From positions 1 to 42,010 of the forward strand of contig MGFH01000047.1 in NCBI GenBank assembly GCA_001791795.1: a DNA stretch of 42,010 nt. The letters run 5' to 3'. A model generated the notes under the pieces. It saw only the letters and a list, made by a program, of their open reading frames with translations, did not search any database and was not told the DNA's origin. Shown in pieces: positions 9,703 through 19,330 of the stretch (positions within the stretch are counted from its first letter, which is position 1; every line of letters starts with the position of its first letter). The position numbers were made by a program, and so were the translations under genes. The DNA is from Candidatus Wallbacteria bacterium GWC2_49_35 (GTDB lineage Bacteria > Muiribacteriota > UBA9980).

Positions 9703-10734
9703 ATGTATTTTAAGTTTACCGGATCGTTTGCGGCCGGGCGCTTTTCTTTTTTCGCGATGCCGTTCGCGGCGTTAGCGCTGTGCCTTATTTTCTTATCGGC
9801 GGCCGCATACGCTTCAGCTTCCGAAGAACTTCTTTACTTCAAGAAAGTTTCAGAAACGGACGCGGATAAATATTACGACGAGGCGCTGCATCTAAAAAAA
9901 ACCGGAAATATCGGGCAGGCGCTCGAAAAATATGAATCCGCGGTGATTTCGAAGCGCGTAATTCTTTCGCAGGATGACGCCGGTCTCAAAAATTTGCTTG
10001 TCGAAAAATATGAAAAATTGAGCGCCGCAGGAAAGGAAATAGAAAACTATTATAAACTCGCTTATTTATACGATCTTACCGGAAATCTCAAGAAATCGGC
10101 GAAATTTTATTCGATGGCGCTGGAACTGGCCGGCACGGACACTATCAGGCAGCATATTTCCGCGCTTCTCGACGGAGTCAATACCGACCGGAAATACTAT
10201 CAAAAACTTAACGCCCAGTCCGCACGCCTTCCCGAACCTGAAGAACCGGCGAAGATCGAAAATGCGGACGAAGCGAAAAAGCCTGATGGCCAGAGTGAGA
10301 CAGCCGATAAATTAAAAGAAAGCAAGCGGACCGGCTTCAACGACCGCATTGAAGAGCTGGACGCTCAGATCGCCTCAATCGAAAAAAAACTGGAAGAGTC
10401 GCAGGAAGAGGAGCGCAAATCAAAGAACGACTGGAGCGGCCGGGCCAATTTCAAGCGCGACTGGCGCGACACCGAATCGTCCGACCCGATAGTAGACCAG
10501 TCAGACCCCTACCAGAACACATACAGGCGCCGCTACCGCCAGGCCAAAAGCGCCCGCGAAGCGATCGAAAAAGAACTGGAAACACTGAAAGAAGACAGAA
10601 AAAAAGTCGAAGAAGAGCTGAAGGAATTCGAGGCGCTCAACGACGAAACGCCCTCACAGCCGGCAGAAAATGAGCCGGCCGAAGAAAACAAAGAAAACGA
10701 TAATAACGAAATTAAAGACGAAGCAAAAGAATAA
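9703..10734 (+). CDS. Exported TPR-like / coiled-coil protein, hypothetical
   Basis: N-terminal hydrophobic signal (FFAMPFAALALCLIFLSAAAYASA), TPR-like helices, charged coiled coil; gggagg SD before ATG. Confidence 0.6.
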   Translation: MYFKFTGSFAAGRFSFFAMPFAALALCLIFLSAAAYASASEELLYFKKVSETDADKYYDEALHLKKTGNIGQALEKYESAVISKRVILSQDDAGLKNLLVEKYEKLSAAGKEIENYYKLAYLYDLTGNLKKSAKFYSMALELAGTDTIRQHISALLDGVNTDRKYYQKLNAQSARLPEPEEPAKIENADEAKKPDGQSETADKLKESKRTGFNDRIEELDAQIASIEKKLEESQEEERKSKNDWSGRANFKRDWRDTESSDPIVDQSDPYQNTYRRRYRQAKSAREAIEKELETLKEDRKKVEEELKEFEALNDETPSQPAENEPAEENKENDNNEIKDEAKE

Positions 10735-10800
10735 ACTATAAGAAACAAGGCCGAAAAAAGCCGTAAAGGTTAAGGCCGATCATGCACACAGTAAAAAAGA

Positions 10801-10841
10801 CGAGGGGAACAAAAGAGTTTTAAATTCTTTCGTTCCCCTCG
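10801..10841. terminator. Hairpin terminator between convergent 9703 gene and glgC
   Basis: cgaggggaac ... gttcccctcg, extended by aaaga/tcttt. Confidence 0.75.
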
Positions 10842-10884
10842 TTCCGATAAAATTCCGGATAAATTTATTTTATAAACAATTAGT

Positions 10885-12261
10885 TTATATAATGACCGTT
10901 TTGACGTTGAAGCCGCGGTAGGATTCGCCGATGCGTGAACCGCGCGGAACGACGGTAATATCGTCGGAGACGGTGAAGCCGCGCGCCAGGTCTTCGTCTT
11001 TGTTGAACCCGATCTGCTGGTTGTCGCCGATTATGGCGTCTTTATCTATGATGACCTTGTTGAGCTTGCAGTTCTGTCCGATACGCACGTTATCGAACAA
11101 TATAGAGTCGCTGATTATCGAATTAGACTGAACGTTGACGCAGCTGCTGAGTATGGAATCGCGGATGGTGGCGTTGCATACGATAACGCCGTCGCATATG
11201 AGCGAGCTGGCGACCACTGGCGAAAAAACGAATTTGGCGGGCGGCAGGAACGGGTTTTTATAGCTGCGCAGAGGCCATCCGCTTATGTCTTCGTTAAAAT
11301 TATGGCGCTTATATAGGTTAAGTTCGGGCTCGGGCATTTTCAGATCCATATTTGATTCCCAGTAGGATTTGAGCGTGCCGACGTCGCGCCAGTATTTAGC
11401 CATTTTACGGTTCTCGTCGCGGAAATTATATGAGAACACGTTGAATTTTCTGGGCATGTCCTGCGCCAGGAGTTTTGAGTTGATGCGCACCATGTTCGAA
11501 ATGATGTCGTAGCCGAAATCGCCGGTGGTGCATTTCATGTAAGCTTCGGGGTCATTTCTGAGCCTTTCGAAAAGCACTTTTTTGTTGACGAGTTCTTTGC
11601 CGGCGTCGAATTCCATGTGGAGCGTTTCGATGAGCGTTTCGGTGTTGAACAGATAAATTCCCATCGAGACGAGCGAGTGCTCGGTGTCGCCGGGAATGCA
11701 TTTCGGGTTCGCCGGTTTTTCTTCGAAGCCTATGATGCGGTTTTCGGTGTTGACCTCGATTATGCCGAAGCTGGAAGCGTTGGCGATAGGCTCTTCGATG
11801 GTAGCTACGGTCAGATCGGCGTTATTGGCAATATGCTGCTTGAACATTTCGGCGTAGTCCATTTTATAGATATGGTCGCCGGATAAAATAAGAGTGTAAG
11901 AAGTTTTATCGCGCTTGATCGAATAAGCGTTCTGCCAGACGGCGTCGGCGGTGCCGCGGTACCATTCTTCGGAAACTCTCTGCTGTGGAGGAAGCGTTTC
12001 GATGAAGCCGTAGGAGCGGTCGGAGAACATGTTCCAGCCGCTTCTGACGTGACGGTCGAGCGACTGCGATTTAAACTGGGTCAGAAGGTAAATTTTTCTG
12101 ATATGAGAGTTTACGCAATTATTGAGAGTGAAATCTATTATCCGGTAGTTGCCGCCGATCGGTACGGCGGGTTTCGCGCGGTCTAATGTAAGCGGCATAA
12201 GGCGTTCGCCTTTTCCGCCGGCGAGGATAAGCGCCAGAGTGTTTTCGGATACTTGTAACAT
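10885..12261 (-). CDS. glgC: Glucose-1-phosphate adenylyltransferase
   Basis: LALILAGGKGERLMPLTLDRAKPAVPIGGNYRIIDFTLNNCVNS, YRGTADAVWQN, LSGDHIYKMDY, C-terminal left-handed beta-helix-like repeats. Confidence 0.95.
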   Translation of the reverse strand: MLQVSENTLALILAGGKGERLMPLTLDRAKPAVPIGGNYRIIDFTLNNCVNSHIRKIYLLTQFKSQSLDRHVRSGWNMFSDRSYGFIETLPPQQRVSEEWYRGTADAVWQNAYSIKRDKTSYTLILSGDHIYKMDYAEMFKQHIANNADLTVATIEEPIANASSFGIIEVNTENRIIGFEEKPANPKCIPGDTEHSLVSMGIYLFNTETLIETLHMEFDAGKELVNKKVLFERLRNDPEAYMKCTTGDFGYDIISNMVRINSKLLAQDMPRKFNVFSYNFRDENRKMAKYWRDVGTLKSYWESNMDLKMPEPELNLYKRHNFNEDISGWPLRSYKNPFLPPAKFVFSPVVASSLICDGVIVCNATIRDSILSSCVNVQSNSIISDSILFDNVRIGQNCKLNKVIIDKDAIIGDNQQIGFNKDEDLARGFTVSDDITVVPRGSRIGESYRGFNVKTVII

Positions 12262-12516
12262 TTTTCTACCCCCGTTTATTTGCTTATTTTTATTAAAGGC
12301 CGGTTATGCGGCGCAGGCAAGTATGCTTTTCAAATATCATGCCATGGATATTTTCGTTATTTTCGACAATTTTAGCAAATAATTGACGTATTGTCAATAT
12401 AGCGGATTAAGAATATTAAATAAATCTATATTAGATATTTTTCTTTACAAATCATCCAAAATAATGATAAAATATATTTTTACAGGCAATTTTATTACAG
12501 TTTGAAAGTGGTTTAA

Positions 12517-14730
12517 ATGAGAAGCGGAAATATAGTGGAGTTCATGGACGAAGGCGGCATCCTGCTCGGATATGTCGTCAGCGTGGAAACCGTAAGTTCG
12601 GGCGGGCGCAAAAAAGAAAACTACCGTGTGGTCACCGAGAAAAACAAGGTCGCCAATATCACGGCGAGCAAGATCATCAACAGCGAACCTTCTTCGATAT
12701 CAGAAAAGACCGACCAGTCGAATATAGCGTCTAAACTTATCGAAATGCGCGACAGAAGGCGGCTCATGGCCTCAGAGGTTCCGCTCGCCGAGATCCGCGA
12801 ACTGATAATGCTGGAATCGAAACAGCTTTTCGAGGCGCGTGAGATCGCGGCCGCTTATTACGGTTCGGGCGTAACGCACGACGAGGCGTCGGCGGTCGTC
12901 AGGAATTTATTTATTAAAAACCCTTATTTTAAGAGAAAAGAAGATTATTTCTTTCCGGCCTCCGACGAAGACGTCGCAAGGTTCATTGAATTGCAGGAGA
13001 AGGAAGCGCTCAACAAAAAGCGCGAGGAGGAGTTCGCGTGCGACGTCGCGGCTCTTGAAACCAGCCGTTACGCGGTCGACGCCTGCGAAATGTTTGCGGC
13101 GAAATATCAGAAGGAAATAGAATTATTTAAAAACTCGGTCCTGTATCAGGACGATATGGCTTACTCGGCAAAAGCTAAAGACCTGCAGCAGAAGATATCC
13201 ACGCTAGTGAACAGAAAGATTGACATATTCGATTTTCTGGTAAAAACCAGAATTTTCAGCGTTCACGAGAATCTGGCCGTCAGAAGATATAACCTCAAAA
13301 AGGAATTCAGGGACGAGATCGTCCGCGAAGCGGCGCTTGTCGAAGAACGCTCCCGCGCGTTGAATTTCAGGCCCGTCGATTTTTTGCAATATTTAAAAGC
13401 GTCGATGGCGGCTCCGGCCGGACAAAGTGTCGCGGAAGCCGATCTAAGCGGCGGCGGCCGCGTCGATATGCGCGCCATCCCTTCCGTCACCATCGACAGC
13501 GAATACACTCTGTGCTGCGACGACGCGATAAGCGTAATCGAGTTTGAAGGTAAAAACATACTTCTGGTGCATGTATCCGACGCCAGTGAATTTATAGCGG
13601 AGGGCGGCGCGCTCGACAGCGAAGCTTATAACCGCGCATCGGCGGTCTATCTGGCAGAGGGCAAGATCGATATAATTCCGGAGATCATCTCCAATGAAAT
13701 CTTAAGCCTCAGATCCGGCGAGGACCGTCTTACGATCACGCTCGCGGCCGTTTTTGGGGCGGACGGGGAAATGATCTCGTGGTTTTTCGCTCCGTCGGTT
13801 ATCAAAGTTACTAAGAAATGCTCCTATGACGAGATCGACGAACTTTACTCCCGTCTCGCGGCGGGCAGTTCCATCGAAGACATGCAAGCCGCGGCTTGTT
13901 TCGGCGAAGCCGGTTTCAAAAAGCTGCTCGCGCTCGCCGAAAAGCTCAGAAGCGAAAGAGAGTCGCGGGGAGCGCTGAACCTGTCTTTTCCGAAGTCGGA
14001 AGTTTACGTTGAAAAACTCGACGAGCTTTCGCCGAAGATCAAGCTGATGTCCGCAACTCACGCTCAGTCGGGCGCGATAGTTTCCGAGTGCATGATCTTA
14101 TATAACAGCCTTTCCGCCGCGTTTCTCGCAAAGCATAACGCCGCGGGCTGTTTCAAGTCGTCGAAAGCCTATCCCGAGCCGAAACTGATCGAAAATTACC
14201 GCGCGTCGCTCGCGGCCGCGGGCGCATCCTACGATGCCGCGCAGGCGTGGGCGATCCGCCGTTACATGCAGTTCGCGGAGACATCATACGCGCCTTCGGC
14301 GCACGGAATGCTTGGCGTTTCCTGCTACATGCAGTCGTCGTCGCCGCTTAGAAGGTATATCGACCTGGCCAACCAGCGCCAGATCAAATCGCTGGCCGTC
14401 TCGGGCGCGCCGTTCTACGGCGAAGAACGCTTCCGGGAGCTCGCCCAGTATCTCGACGCCACGCTGTCGCTTATCTCAGAGGCGGAGCAGGAAAGCCACT
14501 ACTACTGGCTATATCTTTATTTGAAGCAGAGAGCCGGCGGCGAGTACGAAGGAGTGGTCATAGAGGCGTCCGACGAGCGGGCGCGCATCGAGATCGCCGG
14601 AGTCTATCTCCATGTTATAGCGCAGACCCGCATTCATGGGCGTTTTTGCGTCGGCGACAGGGTCGCGGTGACCGTCGAGACCGCGGACGCGCGCGAGCGA
14701 AGAATTTATTTCAGAGCGGTAAAACGCTGA
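12517..14730 (+). CDS. RNB-domain exoribonuclease (RNase II/R family) with C-terminal S1-like domain
   Basis: IPSVTIDSEYTLCCDDAISVIEFEGKNILLVHVSDASEFI; SSPLRRYIDLANQRQIKSL; C-terminal EGVVIEASDERARIEIAGVYLHVIAQTRI. Confidence 0.85.
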   Translation: MRSGNIVEFMDEGGILLGYVVSVETVSSGGRKKENYRVVTEKNKVANITASKIINSEPSSISEKTDQSNIASKLIEMRDRRRLMASEVPLAEIRELIMLESKQLFEAREIAAAYYGSGVTHDEASAVVRNLFIKNPYFKRKEDYFFPASDEDVARFIELQEKEALNKKREEEFACDVAALETSRYAVDACEMFAAKYQKEIELFKNSVLYQDDMAYSAKAKDLQQKISTLVNRKIDIFDFLVKTRIFSVHENLAVRRYNLKKEFRDEIVREAALVEERSRALNFRPVDFLQYLKASMAAPAGQSVAEADLSGGGRVDMRAIPSVTIDSEYTLCCDDAISVIEFEGKNILLVHVSDASEFIAEGGALDSEAYNRASAVYLAEGKIDIIPEIISNEILSLRSGEDRLTITLAAVFGADGEMISWFFAPSVIKVTKKCSYDEIDELYSRLAAGSSIEDMQAAACFGEAGFKKLLALAEKLRSERESRGALNLSFPKSEVYVEKLDELSPKIKLMSATHAQSGAIVSECMILYNSLSAAFLAKHNAAGCFKSSKAYPEPKLIENYRASLAAAGASYDAAQAWAIRRYMQFAETSYAPSAHGMLGVSCYMQSSSPLRRYIDLANQRQIKSLAVSGAPFYGEERFRELAQYLDATLSLISEAEQESHYYWLYLYLKQRAGGEYEGVVIEASDERARIEIAGVYLHVIAQTRIHGRFCVGDRVAVTVETADARERRIYFRAVKR

Positions 14731-14737
14731 GCTATTT

Positions 14738-15949
14738 ATGAAGTATAAAGTCAGTTACATATTGAAGGACGGCGAGCAGAAAACGTCTCTGGTGGAGGCG
14801 GATGATGCGCGCCAGGCGCAGAACGCTTTTTCGGGCGAAGGATTCGTCACCGGCGTCGAAAAAGAGGCGGGCGACGCGGCCGGGGCCGCTGGCGGCTTTT
14901 TTTCGTTCATGAAGCACCCCGGCGATTTTAATCTTATGCTTTTCTCGAAAGAACTCTCTACTCTGCTGAGGGCGGGCCTCACAATGCCGGAGGCGCTCGA
15001 CACGATCGAAAGCCATATGGACAATAAAATGTTGAAAACGGCTATAGAAGGCGTTAAAAATGAGATCATAGCCGGATCGTCTTTTTCCGCTGCGGTAAAA
15101 AAGCGGCCGGATGTCTTTTCGGGCCTTTTCGCCCGCTGCGTGGAGGGCGGAGAAACGGCTTCCAATCTGACGGAGGTATTGAACATTCTCGCGCAGAACC
15201 TTAAGAACTCGTATCAGATGAAATCGCGCATAATCAATATCACGGTTTATCCCGTCATGATATTATCGATAACCTTCTGCGTTTTCACTTTTCTGTTGTT
15301 ATACGTTATCCCGGCGTTCGAAACGGTTTTCTACGAGATCAAGATCGATATTCCGCCGCATACGGCTTTTCTTTTCGGCGTGAGCGGTTTTTTGAAAAAA
15401 TATTACGCCTCGCTTATCGCCGGCGCCGTGCTGGTTTTTACGGGCGTATTTTTCACCGGCGTTTTTTCGGCGTTGAAAAAATTATCGCTTGTTGTAATGA
15501 GAAAACTTCCCGTCAGTTCGGGGCTCATGAATAACTATTCTCTGTTCGTATTCAGCGGCATGCTCTCGGCGATGCTTCGCTCCGCGGCGCCGGCGCTCGA
15601 ATCTTTTTCCACGGCGCTTTTCGCCCTGCGCGATATAACCGACGCCCCGAGGCGCGACGCGGCAATGGAAATACTTAAGACCGGAGGCTCTTTCTCGAAA
15701 GCGGTCGCGAGCCTGGGTCTCGCGGACGGCGTAATGGCAAGGATGTGCGCGGTGGGTGAGCGCAGCGGAAAGATCGCGGACATGGTAGAAATGATAAATG
15801 AATATTACCTCGAAAATCTTCAGAATTCGATCGAAAGGCTGGCCGAGGTTCTCGAGCCGCTGATAATATTTTTGACGGGCATCTTCATAGCGGCGCTGAT
15901 ATTATCGGTGTTTCTTCCGATCATAAAACTAACGATGGGCGGTATTTGA
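14738..15949 (+). CDS. Type II secretion / type IV pilus inner membrane protein GspF/PilC family
   Basis: FSKELSTLLRAGLTMPEALDTIE, FARCVEGGETASNLTEVL, ARMCAVGERSGKIADMVEMINEYY, ITGIF-type C-terminal TM segment. Confidence 0.9.
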   Translation: MKYKVSYILKDGEQKTSLVEADDARQAQNAFSGEGFVTGVEKEAGDAAGAAGGFFSFMKHPGDFNLMLFSKELSTLLRAGLTMPEALDTIESHMDNKMLKTAIEGVKNEIIAGSSFSAAVKKRPDVFSGLFARCVEGGETASNLTEVLNILAQNLKNSYQMKSRIINITVYPVMILSITFCVFTFLLLYVIPAFETVFYEIKIDIPPHTAFLFGVSGFLKKYYASLIAGAVLVFTGVFFTGVFSALKKLSLVVMRKLPVSSGLMNNYSLFVFSGMLSAMLRSAAPALESFSTALFALRDITDAPRRDAAMEILKTGGSFSKAVASLGLADGVMARMCAVGERSGKIADMVEMINEYYLENLQNSIERLAEVLEPLIIFLTGIFIAALILSVFLPIIKLTMGGI

Positions 15950-15952
15950 TTT

Positions 15953-17833
15953 ATGCAGTCCAGGGAACGCAAAAAGAACGTTATCGAAATATTGCTTGAC
16001 ACAGGCGCGATCAGCGAGGTCCAGTACCTGAAGGCGCTCGATTTTTCGAAGCAGTTGAATATCGACCCGCTCGACGCGCTTATAACCAGGTGCGGCGCCG
16101 ACCGTGAAAAGGTCATGACCGCGCTGACATCGCTCGATGACGGCATGCTGTTTCTCAATTACCTCGACGCGAACAAGATAGTGCCGGAAAATATAGTCAG
16201 CTCCATCCAGAAGAACTTTTCGTCGTGCGAGACTATCGAGCGCGAGCTCATACTGCACGGCGCGATGAGCGAGGACGAACTGGCGGCCGGTCTGGCGGGT
16301 TATTACGGAATTTCGTGCCTTAAGACCGTCAGCGTCAATTACGCGGCCTGCTCGGAGTTTTTTGCCAGAAACGATCGGAAGATATTCGACGGCTGCGGTG
16401 CGGTCGTCGGTGATTTCGCAGGCGGCGGGATATCGGTATATATCACCGACACCGCGGCTTACAACAAGATCAGGATATTCGCCGAAAACGCAGGGTATAA
16501 GGTTAAATTCGCCGTTATATCCTTTTCGCTCGCGGCCGGGCTTCGTGAAAAGGCCCGCGCCGCTTCAGAAGACGACATGGACAGCGCCGTGCGGATGTTC
16601 AGCGTTCAGGGCGCGCAGCACTCGGTTCCGGCGGCGGGCGAGAAGGCCGAGATGGTGAAGGACCTCAGGCGCGCCGACCTCGCCGGTGAAACCAGGCCCG
16701 TCGTAAAACTGCTCAACACCGTCATCTATAACGCCGTCGAAAAAATGGCGTCCGACATCCATCTTGAGATATACGGCGGCCGCGGCAAGGTTAAATTCAG
16801 GATAGACGGCGTTCTCATCGAAATAATGAACGAGATATCCTTCGATTATTTTTTCGCGATGATATCGCGCCTTAAGATCATGGCCGGCCTCGATATCGCC
16901 GAGCATCGGCTGCCCCAGGACGGTCGTTTCGAGCAGAAAATAGAGTCGAAGCCCGTCGATTTCCGCGTCTCGGTGCTGCCTTCGATCCACGGTGAAACGG
17001 CCGTGGTGCGCATTCTAAACCAGCAGGCCGCCGGGATGGACCTCGCCGAACTCGGCCTTTACGGCGACGGCCTGAAAAAGTTCGCGACGGCGATATCGCG
17101 CCCCTACGGCATGATACTGGTCGCGGGGCCTACAGGCTCCGGCAAGACCACCACGCTTTACGGCGCGATAAGGTCCATCGCGAAGATAAGCGATAAGATA
17201 ATAACTATAGAAGATCCCGTCGAATATCAGATGGACGATATCGTTCAGATACCGGTCAACGAAAAGAAGGGACTCACATTTTCGAAGGGCCTGCGTTCGA
17301 TCGTCAGGCAGGACCCCGACAAGATAATGGTCGGCGAGATACGCGACGCCGAAACGGCCCAGATCGCCGTCAACGCGGCGCTGACCGGCCACACGGTGTT
17401 TTCGACGATACACGCCAACAACGTCATCGACAGCCTTTCGCGGCTTCTGAATCTCGGCATCGAGCCTTATCAGTTCGCCGCGTCATTTAACCTGATAGTC
17501 GCCCAGCGCCTTGTCAGAAAGCTCTGCGCTTCTTGCAAGGTCATAGACGGAGGGGAAGCCGCTTCGGGCGGCGAATTCGAGGGCGCGGCGGTTTATCGGG
17601 CCGCCGGATGCGCGCAGTGCGGCGAGATCGGCTACCGTGGAAGGACGGCCGTGTTCGAGATACTCGAAATGAACGATCAGATACGCGAAATGATAATCGA
17701 AGGGCGCTCGCCGCTTCTGATAAGGAAGACGGCGGTCGAATCCGGCATGAAGACTCTGCGGCGCGCCGCGGTTGAAAAGGTCAAAAGCGCTGTAACTTCG
17801 ATCGAAGAGATCGACCGCGTTACTTTTGAATGA
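15953..17833 (+). CDS. Type II secretion / type IV pilus assembly ATPase GspE/PilB family
   Basis: Walker A GPTGSGKTTTLYGAI; ASDIHLE; IEDPVEYQ; VRQDPDKIMVGEIRDAETAQIAVNAALTGHTVFSTIHAN; tetracysteine CASC...CAQC. Confidence 0.95.
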   Translation: MQSRERKKNVIEILLDTGAISEVQYLKALDFSKQLNIDPLDALITRCGADREKVMTALTSLDDGMLFLNYLDANKIVPENIVSSIQKNFSSCETIERELILHGAMSEDELAAGLAGYYGISCLKTVSVNYAACSEFFARNDRKIFDGCGAVVGDFAGGGISVYITDTAAYNKIRIFAENAGYKVKFAVISFSLAAGLREKARAASEDDMDSAVRMFSVQGAQHSVPAAGEKAEMVKDLRRADLAGETRPVVKLLNTVIYNAVEKMASDIHLEIYGGRGKVKFRIDGVLIEIMNEISFDYFFAMISRLKIMAGLDIAEHRLPQDGRFEQKIESKPVDFRVSVLPSIHGETAVVRILNQQAAGMDLAELGLYGDGLKKFATAISRPYGMILVAGPTGSGKTTTLYGAIRSIAKISDKIITIEDPVEYQMDDIVQIPVNEKKGLTFSKGLRSIVRQDPDKIMVGEIRDAETAQIAVNAALTGHTVFSTIHANNVIDSLSRLLNLGIEPYQFAASFNLIVAQRLVRKLCASCKVIDGGEAASGGEFEGAAVYRAAGCAQCGEIGYRGRTAVFEILEMNDQIREMIIEGRSPLLIRKTAVESGMKTLRRAAVEKVKSAVTSIEEIDRVTFE

Positions 17834-17839
17834 GGTATT

Positions 17840-18712
17840 ATGATAATTATCAGCGTCATAGATGAAAAAATATATATGGCGGCGTTTCTGAAAAATAAGA
17901 CGCTGGCCCGGCCTCCCTTTTCGATCGCGGCGGAAGAAATATCCGCCAACTTCGAAAATTTATTAAAATCAAATAAAGGAATGCTTTATGATGCCGGCGG
18001 CGCGGCGGTCTTCATGGACGGCAAAAAGAGCCGGTTCGCCGCGGTCAAACATCCAGGGATCAGCGATGATGCGAAGTTCGACGAGTTCGTCAGGTGGACC
18101 GTCAAAGAAAACTTCAATATAGATAAATTCGAATATTCTTATGCCGACGCCGGCCGCGGCTATATTTATCTGCAGGCGGTCGAAGAAGGCGCAGCGGCTG
18201 GTATCAAAAAGAACGTCTCGCGCCTGTCCGAAAAAATAAAATGTTTCGATACGCATTTATTCAATGAGATCAATTTTCTGCGCGGCTCGGGAGTCATCGA
18301 CGCGGAAGATTTCATGCTGCTAAAGCTTTCAGCCGATCATGTAAACACTATCAGATTTTTTAACGACGGATTTTTCGAGCATCACGCGTTCGATTTCATG
18401 TGCGCTCCGCTGGTGTATGACTGCCGGGACGACCGGGCCGGTTACGGCGCGCAGGAGCTGATGCTCATGCACGAGCTGGTGAAGAAGGTCTCCAGATGGC
18501 AAAACGACGATAAAAAGCGCCAGGCGAAACCCGAAAAACTGTTTTTGCTCAACGCCGCGGGCGGCGACGCGCCGTATTATTTAAGGCTGCGCATGACCGA
18601 AGAACTGTCCGATAATTTATATTATGTAAACGAAAAGATGCCGCGGGCTGGCGGCGGCGCGTTCGATTATATCGATTTTAATCTCAACGCGATGTGCGAC
18701 AGGTGGAGATGA
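17840..18712 (+). CDS. Divergent PilM/GspL-like protein (assigned mainly by position)
   Basis: 290 aa between PilB and a single-TM PilN-like protein; no canonical PilM ATPase motif visible. Confidence 0.4.
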   Translation: MIIISVIDEKIYMAAFLKNKTLARPPFSIAAEEISANFENLLKSNKGMLYDAGGAAVFMDGKKSRFAAVKHPGISDDAKFDEFVRWTVKENFNIDKFEYSYADAGRGYIYLQAVEEGAAAGIKKNVSRLSEKIKCFDTHLFNEINFLRGSGVIDAEDFMLLKLSADHVNTIRFFNDGFFEHHAFDFMCAPLVYDCRDDRAGYGAQELMLMHELVKKVSRWQNDDKKRQAKPEKLFLLNAAGGDAPYYLRLRMTEELSDNLYYVNEKMPRAGGGAFDYIDFNLNAMCDRWR

Positions 18713-18715
18713 TCT

Positions 18716-19330
18716 ATGGACCGTGTTTATTTTAACTTCATAAAGGCGCCCGCAAGAACAGGCGGTTCGATCTTTAAAAATCAGATTTTGATATTTTTAA
18801 TACTAACCGCGGTCAACTCGCTGTTGATCGGATATTGCTTTACCATGGCTTTCGGCGGCGCGGCGGGCGGCGCATCCGTGAATTCTTTGTTTTCGCAGGC
18901 GGCTCGGCCGACCTTCGATCTGGCCGCGTTCGAATCGCCGGCTATGGCCGACATCAAAACAGCTTTCAAAAATTTCGACGGCGGCTATCTGAAGCGCCTT
19001 TCGTACGACGTTTCCGAATTGAACGAGACCGCCTCCGCAACGCCGGCGGGCGTATTAAAATTAATTGAAAGCGCGCACAACGAATCGGTGCTGGTTAAAT
19101 CCGTAATATGCCAGCCGGCGGGCGCTTCCGGCGTTTCGGCTTCGGTTTCCGGCTTTACCGCTTCCAACGGTAATTTCATCACATTCAGCGATTACATTTC
19201 GCGTTCGAAAGCGGTTGCTAAATTTTCATTCGACGCAAAAAAAGGCCTGTACGAAGCCGCTGGCGTAAAGCCCGCCGAAGGGTTGAATTTTAATTTAAGT
19301 TTCGAGATGCATTATGATAAAAAAAATTAA
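18716..19330 (+). CDS. PilN-like protein with one N-terminal TM helix
   Basis: 204 aa; short cytoplasmic N-term, TM (ILIFLILTAVNSLLIGYCFTMAF); order GspF-GspE-PilM-PilN-PilO. Confidence 0.5.
   Translation: MDRVYFNFIKAPARTGGSIFKNQILIFLILTAVNSLLIGYCFTMAFGGAAGGASVNSLFSQAARPTFDLAAFESPAMADIKTAFKNFDGGYLKRLSYDVSELNETASATPAGVLKLIESAHNESVLVKSVICQPAGASGVSASVSGFTASNGNFITFSDYISRSKAVAKFSFDAKKGLYEAAGVKPAEGLNFNLSFEMHYDKKN

Noticed and set aside
12382-12399. Small palindrome attgac-gtatt-gtcaat upstream of the RNB gene, operator-like
   Set aside because: Only 6-bp arms in AT-rich sequence; not enough to claim a binding site.
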